Source: Nymphaea colorata (taxonomy: Eukaryota > Streptophyta > Magnoliopsida > Nymphaeales > Nymphaeaceae). Taken from it: DNA of 64,000 nucleotides. This document shows positions 22,001 through 35,040 of this stretch, in pieces (within the stretch, counting starts at the first letter, position 1; every line of letters starts with the position of its first letter). Location: assembly GCF_008831285.2 (NCBI RefSeq), contig NC_045138.2:13030571-13094570 (forward strand), read 5' to 3'. The position numbers and the translations under genes were made by a program. Below the pieces are notes generated by a model. The model did no database searches, had not been told where the DNA came from, and saw nothing but the letters and a program-made list of their open reading frames with translations.

Positions 22001-25000
22001 CCTCTGATTCAAACATTAGCTCCGAATCCCTAATTCAACACCTCATACCAGATCAGATTAGACCTCTGATCTATTTCTTAGATGCAAACCCTAAATCAAA
22101 CGTCATAGAACCGATACAAATGGTTTATGAATCTTTGAAATCGTTTCCTGTTTTATAATCTTTGAAACCACTCTCTAAGTTTTCCAAAATTTTGTAAATT
22201 GACTTCAAATTCTTATTATTGATTTTCTTGGAATTTTCTCAATTTCACCAGAGATCTTCAATTTTTTTGGATTTGATTTCGCACTTCTCTTAAATCATTG
22301 CTAAATTCTCAAGTTTGTAAATGCACCTTTCAACTTTTAGGTTTCTAAATTCCTTGGATGTATGTATACTCAAACGATTTTAAACATGGTCTAGACTGGG
22401 TTAATATTTAAAATTCACATCCACATTAAAATATACATTCGACATCTAGACGGATAAGGTGAGATCTATGTTCCAGCTGGTTGTTCAAAATCTTGAGTCC
22501 AACATCCCAGACCGGATCAGGTGAGACCTCTGATCTTGACCGTTTTTTCGAAATCCCAAATCCAACATCCCAAACCGGATTGGATGAGACCTCTAATCCG
22601 TATCATATATATATTCAAAATCTTGAATCCAACATCCCAGACCAGATCAGGTGAGACCTCTGATCTTGACCATTGGTCGAAATCCCAAATCCAACATCCC
22701 AAACCGGATTGGATGAGACCTCTAATCCGTATCACATATATAAGTTTAAAATCCAACGTCCTAGACCATTTAAATCAGACTTCTATTTTAAATCTTAGGA
22801 TGTATCCCAAATTCCATTTGGCAAGCCGGACTAGATCGGACCTCTCATCTATCTCTTATATCAAAATTTCAATCCGTCTCATATATTGGTCACATGAAAC
22901 GGATGGGTGGCTTTTTGATTTCCTGTAAATTCTTTTCACATCCCTTAGGAGTTTTTGAAATCACTTGAAGAATATTACTTTGTCTATATAGATCATCGAA
23001 TCTTCTCAATTCCTTGTATTTGATTTAAAATATTTCCTAAATGCTTGTCAAATTCTCAAAGTTTTTCAATGCACTTTTCCATTTTGATGTTTGTTGGTTA
23101 TAGTGGATTGAATGAATTTTTAAAATGATTTTAAGCGTGGTGTAAAGTGGAGGTTCGAGTTTTAAAGTTCAAAATCCAATCAACTAGACCTCCAATCAGA
23201 AGCTTTGGTCTAAATCCTGCATGCAACATCTAGACCGGATCAGTGCTGACCTCTGATTCAAACATTAGCTCCGAATCCCTAATTCAACACCTCATACCAG
23301 ATCAGATTAGACCTCTGATCTATTTCTTAGATGCAAACCCTAAATCAAACGTCATAGAACCGATACAAATGGTTTATGAATCTTTGAAATCGTTTCCTGT
23401 TTTATAAATCTTTGAAACCACTCTCTAAGTTTTCCAAAATTTTGTAAATTGACTTCAAATTCTTATTATTGATTTTCTTGGAATTTTCTCAATTTCACCA
23501 GAGATCTTCAATTTTTTTGGATTTGATTTCGCACTTCTCTTAAATCATTGCTAAATTCTCAAGTTTGTAAATGCACCTTTCAACTTTTAGGTTTCTAAAT
23601 TCCTTTGGATCGTATGTATACTCAAACGATTTTAAACATGGTCTAGACTTGGGTTAATATTTGAAAATTCACATCCACATTCAAAATATACATTCGACAT
23701 CCTAGACGGATAAGGTGAGATCTATGTTCCAGCTGGTTGTTCAAAATCTTGAGTCCAACATCCCAGACCGGATTAGGTGAGACCTCTGATCTTGACCGTT
23801 TTTTCGAAATCCCAAATCCAACATCCCAAACCGGATTGGATGAGACCTCTAATCCGTATCATATATATATTCAAAATCTTGAATCCAACATCCCAGACCA
23901 GATCAGGTGAGACCTCTGATCTTGACCATTGGTCGAAATCCCAAATCCAACATCCCAAACCGGATTGGATGAGACCTCTAATCCGTATCACATATATAAG
24001 TTTAAAATCCAACGTCCTAGACCATTTAAAATCAGACTTGTATTTTAAATCTTAGGATGGATCCCAAATTCCATTTGGCAAGCCGGACTAGATCGGACCT
24101 CTCATCTATCTCTTATATCAAAATTTCACATCACGTCTCATATATTCGGTCACATGAAACGGATGGGTGGCTTTTTGATTTCCTGTAAATTCTTTTCACA
24201 TCCCTTAGGAGTTTTTGAAATCACTTGAAGAATATTACTTTGTCTATATAGATCATCAATCTTCTCAATTCCTTGTATTTGATTTAAAATATTTCCTAAA
24301 TGCTTGTCAAATTCTCAAGTTTTTCAATGCACTTTTCCATTTTGATGTTTGTTGGTTATAGTGGATTGAATGAATTTTTAAAATGATTTTAAGCGTGGTG
24401 TAAAGTAGAGGTTCGAGTTTTAAAGTTCAAAATCCAATCAACTAGACCTCCAATCAGAAGCTTTGGTCTAAATCCTGCATGCAACATGCTAGACCGGATC
24501 AGTGCTGACCTCTGATTCAAACATTAGCTCTGAATCCCTAATTCAACACCTCATACCAGATCAGATTAGACCTCTGATCTATTTCTTAGATGCAAACCCT
24601 AAATCAAACGTCATAGAACCGATACAAATGGTTTATGAATCTTTGAAATCGTTTCCTTTTTATAAATCTTTGAAACCACTCTCTAAGTTTTCCAAAATTT
24701 TGTAAATTGACTTCAAATTCTTATTATTGATTTTCTTGGAATTTTCTCAATTTCACCAGAGATCTTCAATTTTTTTGGATTTGATTTCGCACTTCTCTTA
24801 AATCATTGCTAAATTCTCAAGTTTGTAAATGCACCTTTCAACTTTTAGGTTTCTAAATTCCTTGGATCGTATGTATACTCAAACGATTTTAAACATGGTC
24901 TAGACTTGGGTTAATATTTGAAAATTCACATCCACATTCAAAATATACATTCGACATCCTAGACCGGATAAGGTGAGATCTATGTTCAGCTGGTTGTTCA

Positions 25001-27811
25001 AAATCTTGAGTCCAACATCCCAGACCGGATTAGGTGAGACCTCTGATCTTGACCGTTTTTTCGAAATCCCAAATCCAACATCCCAAACCGGATTGGATGA
25101 GACCTCTAATCCGTATCATATATATATTCAAAATATTGAATCCAACATCCCAGACCAGATCAGGTGAGACCTCTGATCTTGACCATTGGTCGAAATCCCA
25201 AATCCAACATCCCAAACCGGATTGGATGAGACCTCTAATCCGTATCACATATATAAGTTTAAAATCCAACGTCCTAGACCATTTAAACAGACTTGTATTT
25301 AAATCTTAGGATGGAATCCCAAATTCCATTTGGCAAGCGGACTAGATCGGATTCTCATCTATCTCTTATATCAAAATTTCACATCACGTCTCATATATTC
25401 GGTCACATGAAACGGATGGGTGGCTTTTTGATTTCCTGTAAATTCTTTTCACATCCCTTAGGAGTTTTTGAAATCACTTGAAGAATATTACTTTGTCTAT
25501 ATAGATCATCGAATCTTCTCAATTCCTTGTATTTGATTTAAAATATTTCCTAAATGCTTGTCAAATTCTCAAAGTTTTTCAATGCACTTTTCCATTTTGA
25601 TGTTTGTTGGTTATAGTGGATTGAATGAATTTTTAAAATGATTTTAAGCGTGGTGTAAAGTGGAGGTTCGAGTTTTAAAGTTCAAAATCCAATCAACTAG
25701 ACCTCCAATCAGAAGCTTTGTTCTAAATCCTGCATGCAACATGCTAGACCGGATCAGTGCTGACCTCTGATTCAAACATTAGCTCCGAATCCCTAATTCA
25801 ACACCTCATACCAGATCAGATTAGACCTCTGATCTATTTCTTAGATGCAAACCCTAAATCAAACGTCATAGAACCGATACAAATGGTTTATGAATCTTTG
25901 AAATCGTTTCCTGTTTTATAAATCTTTGAAACCACTCTCTAAGTTTTCCAAAATTTTGTAAATTGACTTCAAATTCTTATTATTGATTTTCTTGGAATTT
26001 TCTCAATTTCACCAGAGATCTTCAATTTTTTTGGATTTGATTTCGCACTTCTCTTAAATCATTGCTAAATTCTCAAGTTTGTAAATGCACCTTTCAACTT
26101 TTAGGTTTCTAAATTCCATTGGATTGTATGTATACTCAAAGCGATTTTAAACATGGTCTAGAGTGGGGTTAATATTTTAAAATTCACATCCACATTAAAA
26201 ATATACATTCGACATCTTAGAGCGGATAAGGTGAGATCTATGTTCCAGCTGGTTGTTCAAAATCTTGAGTCCAACATCCCAGACCGGATCAGGTGAGACC
26301 TCTGATCTTGACCGTTTTTTCGAAATCTCAAATCCAACATCCCAAACCGGATTGGATGAGACCTCTAATCCGTATGATATATATATTCAAAATCTTGAAT
26401 CCAACATCCCAGACCAGATCAGGTGAGACCTCTGATCTTGACCATTGGTCGAAATCCCAAATCCAACATCCCAAACCGGATTGGATGAGACCTCTAATCC
26501 GTATCACATATATAAGTTTAAAATCCAACGTCCTAGACCATTTAAAATCAGACTTGTATTTTAAATCTTAGGATGGAATCCCAAATTCCATTTGGCAAGC
26601 CGGACTAGATCGGACCTCTCATCTATCTCTTATATCAAAATTTCACATCACGTCTCATATATTCGGTCACATGAAACGGATGGGTGGCTTTTTGATTTCC
26701 TGTAAATTCTTTTCACATCCCTTAGGAGTTTTTGAAATCACTTGAAGAATATTACTTTGTCTATATAGATCATCAAATCTTCTCAATTCCTTGTATTTGA
26801 TTTAAAATATTTCCTAAATGCTTGTCAAATTCTCAAAGTTTTTCAATGCACTTTTCCATTTTGATGTTTGTTGGTTATAGTGGATTGAATGAATTTTTAA
26901 AATGATTTTAAGCGTGGTGTAAAGTGGAGGTTCGAGTTTTAAAGTTCAAAATCCAATCAACTAGACCTCCAATCAGAAGCTTTGTTCTAAATCCTGCATG
27001 CAACATGCTAGACCGGATCAGTGCTGACCTCTGATTCAAACATTAACTCCGAATCCCTAATTCAACACCTCATACCAGATCAGATTAGACCTCTGATCTA
27101 TTTCTTAGATGCAAACCCTAAATCAAACGTCATAGAACCGATACAAATGGTTTATGAATCTTTGAAATCGTTTCCTGTTTTATAAATCTTTGAAACCACT
27201 CTCTAAGTTTTCCAAAATTTTGTAAATTGACTTCAAATTCTTATTATTGATTTTCTTGGAATTTTCTCAATTTCACCAGAGATCTTCAATTTTTTTGGAT
27301 TTGATTTCGCACTTCTCTTAAATCATTGCTAAATTCTCAAGTTTGTAAATGCACCTTTCAACTTTTAGGTTTCTAAATTCCATTGGATTGTATGTATACT
27401 CAAAGCGATTTTAAACATGGTCTAGACTGGGGTTAATATTTTAAAATTCACATCCACATTAAAAATATACATTCGACATCTTAGAGCGGATAAGGTGAGA
27501 TCTATGTTCCAGCTGGTTGTTCAAAATCTTGAGTCCAACATCCCAGACCGGATCAGGTGAGACCTCTGATCTTGACGTTTTTTCGAAATCTCAAATCCAA
27601 CATCCCAAACCGGATTGGATGAGACCTCTAATCCGTATCATATATATATTCAAAATCTTGAATCCAACATCCCAGACCAGATCAGGTGAGACCTCTGATC
27701 TTGACCATTGGTCGAAATCCCAAATCCAACATCCCAAACCGGATTGGATGAGACCTCTAATCCGTATCACATATATAAGTTTAAAATCCAACTTAAAATC
27801 AGACTTCTATT
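16026..27811. repeat. Satellite array, ~1.26-kb higher-order unit, 9 full copies plus one partial
   Basis: The marker ACATGGTCTAGA (exact or with one change) recurs at 16,031, 17,313, 18,590, 19,853, 21,129, 22,384, 23,636, 24,893, 26,151 and 27,415. Unit lengths are therefore 1,282, 1,277, 1,263, 1,276, 1,255, 1,252, 1,257, 1,258 and 1,264 bp. The last unit stops after ~400 bp at 27,811. Inside each unit the first half and the segment ~780-1,000 are chains of ~63-67-bp monomers with the core ATCCAACATCCCAGACCGGA and GGTGAGACCTCTGATC. The rest is AT-rich spacer. Adjacent units are very similar and differ mostly by one-base indels. The open frames in it persist because some monomers are multiples of three. 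They are not genes. Confidence 0.97.
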
Positions 27812-28570
27812 CTATAGGTTCCAAAGTTGGATCATCTAATAGCTTAGGCATATATGCAGTGTGTAATGCAGATTTTTTCTCCATTTTGCGGTTTATTTTA
27901 TTTTCTTTTGGAGTGTTATATTGACTTTCTAACTTTTTCAAATCATTGCGCAGAAAACACAAATTTCTCTTTCTAATAACAAGTTAGTGCTTTGCTTTGC
28001 ATATGAATCAATTTTATGCCCATGGTTGGAGTCTTGTGCATGCGCACTTCCTCTCCAGTAGATTTCATGCATACATAATTTTGGTTTCAAAGAACTTTGG
28101 TAGCTTCTCTCGCTTTCCTTCTACTATATCCCCTACTCTTAGTCATACTATATTATCGTCATTTACATTTCAAGACTTCATATCAGGGGGACTATCAATC
28201 ACCCTTCCCTCAAACCTTAACGTGTCCTCAAGGTGTTAACTCTGGAAGGCATTGGTGCAGTTAGGGGAGCTTGATAATTTTGGCTGTTTACTTAGTACAA
28301 GAGCCGATTGTCCAACTAAAGTACACACCTAAGATGCACACACAAACAAACATATAGATTTACTTGTTCAGTTCTTGAGAACCATGGAAAGGAGATTCAA
28401 CGTGGGAGAAGCTTAGCTTATCTAGCAATCTCATGCAACTCTCTTTTTTCCATTGATTTCTTGTCTACATCTCTAGACAAAAGTTTTAACTTCGACTTAG
28501 TTTATGGTCTGGGGTGATTTAGCTGAGAGTTATGATTTGCTCAATTTAGTGATGCCACTCAATACCGTGT
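27812..28570. other. Right flank of the satellite; no gene recognised
   Basis: Single-copy-looking AT-rich DNA. The equivalent flank in copy B lies beyond the window, so it cannot be compared. Short frames (e.g. 27,997-28,239) show no recognised motif. Confidence 0.5.
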
Positions 28571-28726
28571 TATGAATCATTTCAATATTAGTGGCTGAGG
28601 GAATGTTATAAAAAAAATTGAGCTTTTTGTTCTTGTCTATGCATGGATGTTATGAATCATTATTTTCTCAGTGGCTGACGGGCTGTTATAAAAAAATTGA
28701 GCTTTTTGTTGCTTGTCTGCGCATGG
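28571..28726. repeat. 80-bp tandem duplication
   Basis: Two copies starting TATGAATCAT (28,571 and 28,651), each ending in TTGAGCTTTTTGTT and a TGCATGG-like tail, with several differences between them. Confidence 0.85.
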
Positions 28727-31700
28727 AAAATTTGAATAAATGATGTCCATGCTTCTTTCTACATGATTCTTATAACTTCTCCATAAAAGTCCTCATTTTG
28801 GTAGGGCCACTAAGCAAGAACCTTTTGATTATTGTGTGTTTACTTTTCAATTTACGGGACCAGTTTTCTTGTTCTTCATTTAGATAAATTTCACATTTAA
28901 CATACAATGTCTTATTGGATTGCATTTGTTTGAATTGCTCAGGCTACAAGGAATCTTTTATGTTCAAGTGCCAACTAGTTCAATGTCACACAGTTTTGTG
29001 GACCCGGTCCTGATGACAACGTGGAATCTTTTGGAGGCACTTCTAACTCCACAAATGTTTGTCCAGTCCAGGCATGTCCAACCCAAAATTTCTATGAATA
29101 AAGTTGGATATCGTTTAAAAAGCCCTAGCATCTCTATGTTTCTGCCATACGTTTCATGCTTTTATTTATCTTATGTCTGACCTTGATTTGGATCTTGATG
29201 TCATGCTGGCATCAATTGCTGCTCTAGTTGTAGTTTCTTCTCTCATTGAAGAGTGCATACTAAAGAGTACAATAAAATTAACTAAAAACATCTGTGTAAG
29301 TACCCTTGTTTTTGTTCATGCATTGGCATGTGTAAATGGTTTTCTAGTGTTCAGGAATTTAAGCTGCACATAATTAGTTTGACTTGGAGATGTTTCCTTG
29401 ATCCCTTTTTCAGTGCTAAAACTTGAGTTGATTGTAGAAACATTAGCTTTGGTTATTCACATGTAAGCCGATTAGTGGGTCAAGGTCTAATTTGATTTAA
29501 GTTCCATATGGAAATAATTGGTTATCAACAACAACATTGTGATGCTTGGGGTTATTTGGGGCATTGTATTTTGGTATCATAAAAATGAGACCTTAGCTTA
29601 CGATGCTTCCTTTTTTACTGATGTTTTATCCTTATTTTTGTGCTTTTAGTGTTTTTTGATAGAAGAACTTAACTCAAACCATTTGTGAAACTTTCAATCA
29701 GTTGAATACCCAACTTTTCTGGAACCCGTCACCCTTAAACCAACCTTTTGTATAGAAGACCCTACTTTTATGGGAGATTTGGTGAAGTTCATTCCTTTAA
29801 CCAGCCAAGTTTTACATTCAACCATCTCTTTAAGAGTACAGTTCCTTTCTCCTGGTGATATGCCATTTGATGTCAAGAACTTTTGTAAAATATAAACTTT
29901 TTAGTTCTGATAAAAACATTTTGGAAGTGTTTTCTCACACAATGATGTGCCTTGATTTATTCTTAGTACCTTTCAAGTGAAAGGTAGAAATTTCAAGTTC
30001 TTGTTGTCCATCAACGGAAGAGGAAAATTGAAAAAAATCCTGGATTTGAGCATTGAAGAAAAATCCTATGAAGTTGAAAAAGTCAAGACTAGGAAATGCT
30101 ATTGACTCTGGCGATCAAGCGTCTGCAAGGATTTAGCAAGAAAATATCTTGACGGAGAAGCCAAAATGCTCTATAAGATCTTGGCATGTAGCAAAATGAG
30201 AGTTGAGAGATGGGCTCGGGGCTTGTGTAGTTGTTCCTCTGAGTCAATAATCGAGAGTACCGGGTAGGCATAAAGGTGATTTATGTCTATTTTGCGAAGA
30301 TAATGACTTACGAACTTTTGGCTCGTTCAAAACCTGTAAGGTGAAGCGGGTTGGACATGTGACAAAGCTATATATAACCACCAAAGCGGTGGAGCTTCGT
30401 AGTAGCCTTTGGGGTGGTGAGGTATTCCCTCAAAGGTGAAGGTCGGCCCAAAAAAAAAAAAATCAAACACAAGAAAAAAAGATTGAAAGGCAAAAAGCCA
30501 AATGCAAAAGAAAAAATGAAGAAAAAACAAGAAAAAAACAAAATGTGCCTGCCAAGAGATGAAATACATGAAGGCTGAACTCGCAAGAATTGGATGCGAC
30601 AATCTTTCGTGGATGTACGATTTTGGGGTCAATATCTGCTCCTTTTTTTTATTATCTAGGATGTCGAGGATGATTCCTTTTTATTCATATTCTGGAAATT
30701 GAAAGACATTCCCTCTAGAGATTGGACAACATTGATGCGAAATAAAACCTAATGTTTGTATGGTACTGAAAGTACACCAAGGTTATATTATTTGCACAAC
30801 ACGAGCACTCAAGCCTATGAGTTGAATTGATCATTTTTGAACTATTTCGAAATTCAAAGTAAAAACTTGACGTCTCTTGTATGTTTCCAGGCTTCCTAGG
30901 CATAGTAAAAACTAACCAATCCCCCTTTGGTCTTAAAATTTTTTGCCCATTTCATTACCAAATTGCTGGTCCTTCCGTGAAATAGATGAAACCCCTCAAA
31001 CCTAGTCCAACCACAGCGTGATGAATTATCCATCATTTCCTATTTAGTCCATCTTAACTGCATAACCCAAACTTACTGTTTTTCTTTTCAAAAGCACTAG
31101 GTGATATTTTTCAAAAGTTCTTCGAAGTTGCATAGCGGTATGTCCTTGGCTTCACTTTTTTTTTTTGTGAGTTATATAAATTTCAGCCGTTTCCTCTTTA
31201 TTCTTTGTTTCATTCTAGCTGCAGTTAAAATCTTTTTGGTAGTATAGTTCCTGTAATAAAAGGATCAGCCGTATTCTTAAACTGGCTCCACCCATGTCTG
31301 TATCCATGCATTTTTATGTCATCAATTAGGGCTTTTTTTTTATTCCTTTAGGGTGGTCCCTTTATTTTAATTTACGTGTGACTGGACATGATCCTGAATT
31401 GTCTTTTGGTTGTCTTTTATTTCCAAGAGGCGTCTACCCAGTAGAGGCATGATTTCTCATTTTGGATCTGAGAGCGTATTTAGACAATGCAGCTACGTCT
31501 CAAAAGCCATATGCTGTTTTGGAAGTTCTCCATGATTATGTGAGTGATACAACTCGAATGGTCACCACAATATTCATTACTTAAGGTATCCCAACATAAC
31601 GCCCCATGCCTACCCTTCTCTCTCTCTCTCGTCTGATTGCTTGCTCACTCACATCCATGTTCAGAGTTGGACACCCACAATGATGCACTCTTCCTGTTTG

Positions 31701-32580
31701 CAAAGCAAGCAAGAAAAAGAAAATTCCTTTTGTAATTCTATGTTTCTGTATATCAAGAAAGGAAAAAAATAAGGGTAGTTCATTGGGTGCATGATAAATC
31801 ATTTGATTTAATCTTTTTTCAATAATTTTGTATTGTGCATTATTTCATTGTTTTATTATTTGGCATATTGTGTGGTAGGTATTTGAAAAGACCCTGGAAC
31901 CTCAGTGTCACCTGTCTTTTCTCATTGTTTCTAGCAGCAGCAGTCCTTTCTCATTGTTTCTAGCAGCAGCAGTCCGACCCATATAAGTGCTTAATGTCCT
32001 ATACACTCATTCATGTTAATAATTTTCTATAATTAATATGTTACAAGTGAAATTCATTGGCAATACTGTCGCGCGTATCTTGTCTATGTCAGGTGTAGTG
32101 GGCTATGTCGAGAATATAATCAGGGTCTCTCTATCAGATCTCAACAACCTGGAATAGCTGCCACACCCCTAACTGTGCCTTTATAATTAGGCTGGTAAAG
32201 CATCTAAACAGGCTGGTAAAGCATCTATATAAGCATATTGTGTCATTATTTAGTGAAGTGATTGCAGCATGAACTTAAACCATGAGAAGAGAATTCGTTT
32301 TGTTGATACTCTAGCCATCTAGAATCTGCAATACAGCATCAAGCATCAGATGGAACAGACCTACACTCAATGGTGCGGTTAGTAGATCTCTCTTTGAACC
32401 CAATATGATTTTGCATGCCTTACAATGCTAGCTCTGCTGTCAATTTTCAGGATTTTTCAAAATGATTATTAGTGTGACTGCTTGCATTCTCAAGAATAGA
32501 AGCATGTATTTGTACTTCTCACAAAACTTTTAGATTTTTCTATTGTTTTCACTTATATTCAGATATATTTTATGTGCATT
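28727..32580. other. Long stretch with no recognised gene
   Basis: AT-rich intergenic sequence. Short open frames at 28,920-29,180 and 29,173-29,373 carry no motif I can name; the second starts MSDLDLDLDVML. Poly-A/T runs occur at ~30,449 and ~31,155. A 29-bp unit beginning CTCATTGTTTCTAGC is tandemly doubled at 31,921-31,975. I see no RNA gene and no complete transposon. Confidence 0.5.
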
Positions 32581-32599
32581 ATGGACAAATTTGTGACCC

Positions 32600-32880
32600 T
32601 CAAACTGAAGCTGCTTTGGGCTTTTAAGTTCAGAATACATGACAGTTTACCATTGATCTAAATTAGTCTCATGGAGAGTTCACAATTCTTGAATATTGTT
32701 GTTTGCAATAAGGTTCTGACTTTGTTAACAAAATAGGCTAATCGTAAACCAATTATGTCCGTCAATTGCGAGACAAACATTATGTTCGACCATAATTTGC
32801 CTTGAAACCAGCCAGGTAAATGCGTTTGTGGATCTGAATGTTAAGCTGGAACTGGACCCATTTATCTGGATCTCGTACGG
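32600..32880. repeat. Strongly diverged fourth piece of the A/B/C family (copy D)
   Basis: Order and wording match copy A at ~7,310-7,520: AGTTTACCATTGATCT, a TTCTGACTTTG-like stretch, AATAGGC, AACCAATTATG, then TTCG(G/A)CCATAAT and CTT(C/G)AAACCA. Many substitutions and indels separate it from A, B and C. A later phrase, TTATCTGGATCT at ~32,862, matches 9,867. Confidence 0.5.
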
Positions 32881-33942
32881 CAAAAGAGATTTAGATTATA
32901 TCTTTGATTTCATGTGCTTCAGGTATTCAAACCCAAACTTAAACCTGGGAGCTGATAAATTTGCAATCCAATTAGGCGAAGTTGAATCTTATTCCTGTCA
33001 GATTTGACTTCAATTTCGGGTCTGGATTTAAAAGTAAAACTGTGATTGGGAAGCATGTATGCTGATTTCTTTTTTTAACTACTTATATTGATATGTGGTA
33101 AAGGTAGAAAAAGCTAACATTTGGACGCCGCCTGGACGCCATTAATAAAAATGTTTAACGGAAATCACCAAACTAAGCAACCCTTGATGCGGTCCGCATG
33201 CAGTCCCTTGTTTTTTAAACTTTTCCCTCGGTCTTTTTTTCTCTCTCTGATCTTGAAAAGGGCAAGAACACGGTCTATTCCCTCTCCCTCGCTTTTTAAA
33301 ATTGTCCCTCGTCAGTTCTCTCTCTTAGGGCCCGTTTAATGCACAGGAAGAATTTAACGGGGTAAGTTTACCATGGTAAATTTTTCCAGAAAAATTTACT
33401 GGATGAAATTTCTCTCTCTTCCAATCTAAGGCCCTATTTGATGCACAGGAAGAATTTAACATGGTAAATTTAACCATTGATGCACAAAGTAGAAAAATGG
33501 GGAGAATTTTTTCAAAACTAGTTGGCTTCCGTAGGAATATATATACGTGCTTATAGTTTGGAAACCTGAATTTAAGAATCAAATTTGTTGGATATGTGAA
33601 TCAACATATAGCCCTTTCTATATGTCAAAGCCCCAAAATAATGTGAACCTAACAACAGAAATATTAGATAAGGATTAAAATCAATTTAAAGAAACTGTAT
33701 GTATGATGAAACAATAGTGGCTCTGCAACTGACATAACTTCTACGCGGATCTCCGTAGGCATTCTACAATTAAACAATATGCTGATACAGAATAGAGATA
33801 CAGAATTGAGAACAGAAGCAGAACCCTAAATCAAGCCAACATGGCATTCAAAAGATAATCAACTATGGAATCTAGAGGCAATTCTGATGAGAAAGACAAT
33901 CAGCACATGCAGCATCAAAACAATATGAAGATGTGGGGGCCT

Positions 33943-34614
33943 CTACTGGAGAAGCCAAAAAACAAAGAAAGAGTCTCCATTTGGGCGTTTCTGAAAGGGA
34001 CAGAGAAACATGAACAACAGGACCACGACAGAATTTTTTTTCCTCCTGAAAGAAATCAAGAATGCACTAGAATGACGAACAAAACGGTGGAAAACAAAAC
34101 CAGAAAGAGGCATAATGCAATTAAAGAGACAAACCCTTCTATTAACGTTGCTCAGTCCAGCAAGCGGTATCAACGAGAAACCGTGGAGACTTAGAGGCGG
34201 AAGAAGACGACTACCAACAGTGTCTGGTTGAATTCTTTGTGGGGGCAAGTTTCCTCTAGCAATTTTTCTCTGTGGTAGCGAAGGAAGTGAACCATTTGAC
34301 TCTCGCTTCTTCAGCTCACATGCAGCCATAGCAGCGGCAACCCGGGAAGAATGATCACCGCCATTCAGTTGAGAGACATCAGGGAGCCTTTGAATTGTTT
34401 GTTGAGATGGAGAGAGTGAGAAAGGAGAGGAACGAGAGACCGAGAGAGGAAAGGGGAAGAGGCAACACAGGGAAAAGGGAAAAGACGAGAGAAAACGGGA
34501 TAGGATGGAGAGAGCGATAGAACTGCGAGAGGAGAGGAACGAGAACCCGAGGAGAAGAGAGGGGAAGAGGGTGTCGACGGGAGGGGAAAGCAGCAATAAA
34601 GGGGAAGATGGCAT
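33943..34614 (-). pseudogene. Possible captured gene fragment inside the PIF-like element
   Basis: A 223-codon open frame on the minus strand. Its start lies in a CT-rich stretch like a plant 5' untranslated region. Its middle (positions ~34,390 to 34,190) reads like a real exon: DVSQLNGGDHSSRVAAAMAA, then ELKKRESNGSLPSLPQRKIA and more. The end is hydrophobic and low in information, probably intron. I do not recognise the protein. Carrying host gene 5' ends is a known habit of several plant DNA transposons. Confidence 0.35.
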
Positions 34615-34770
34615 CCACGGTTGGGGAAACCAGCAAAGAGGGGAAGATGGGCTTCAACGGGTGGGAAACCAGCAACAGCATAGGGGAGCGTGGATGACGG
34701 GAGGGCAGAGGGAGCGCAGAGGGGAGCGTCGTAGGGCAGAGGGGAAGATGGGCTTCAACGGCTCGTTGTC
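34600..34770. repeat. Direct repeats GGGGAAGATGGGCTTCAACG
   Basis: The 20-bp word occurs at ~34,638 and ~34,741, about 100 bp apart, with partial versions at ~34,600. It lies within the purine-rich part of the PIF-like element. Confidence 0.7.
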
Positions 34771-34997
34771 CGTCCAGCTTGTCCGATCACTGATCCTTGC
34801 AGCTAGCCCTCTCTGTGGCAGGGAAGGGCTGCACCGACAATCAGGCAGTGAAGAAACTGCAAAATCCGGTAGTGAGTTCCGGCGCTCACTCCTTTGTTTC
34901 CTCAGGCGATATCTCGGCGGTAGAGTTTTGGCGCCACGAACCTCGCGGCAGGGGCTTTGACGCGGGAGAACCAAAAGCGACGTGCCGTTGAGCAGTT

Positions 34998-35040
34998 GAA
35001 CTTTCACCCGTCCGCTTTAACGAGAAACGGGTGAAAGTTC
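34998..35040. other. Perfect 13-bp inverted repeat (hairpin)
   Basis: GAACTTTCACCCG at 34,998-35,010 pairs perfectly with CGGGTGAAAGTTC at 35,028-35,040 across a 17-base loop. It sits just inside the right end of the PIF-like element. A second hairpin, GTAAATTTTTC/GAAAAATTTAC with a 2-base loop, sits inside the left end (~33,377-33,400). Confidence 0.85.

Noticed and set aside
16169-27924. Repeated 64-135-codon open frames on both strands of the satellite
   Set aside because: They recur once per unit because some monomers are 63 bp (a multiple of three) and poor in stops. Both strands are open, indels break them freely, and no domain is seen.
29173-29373. Frame starting MSDLDLDLDVML, considered as a transposase-associated protein
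   Set aside because: Similarity to any transposase family was only an impression; no catalytic motif present.
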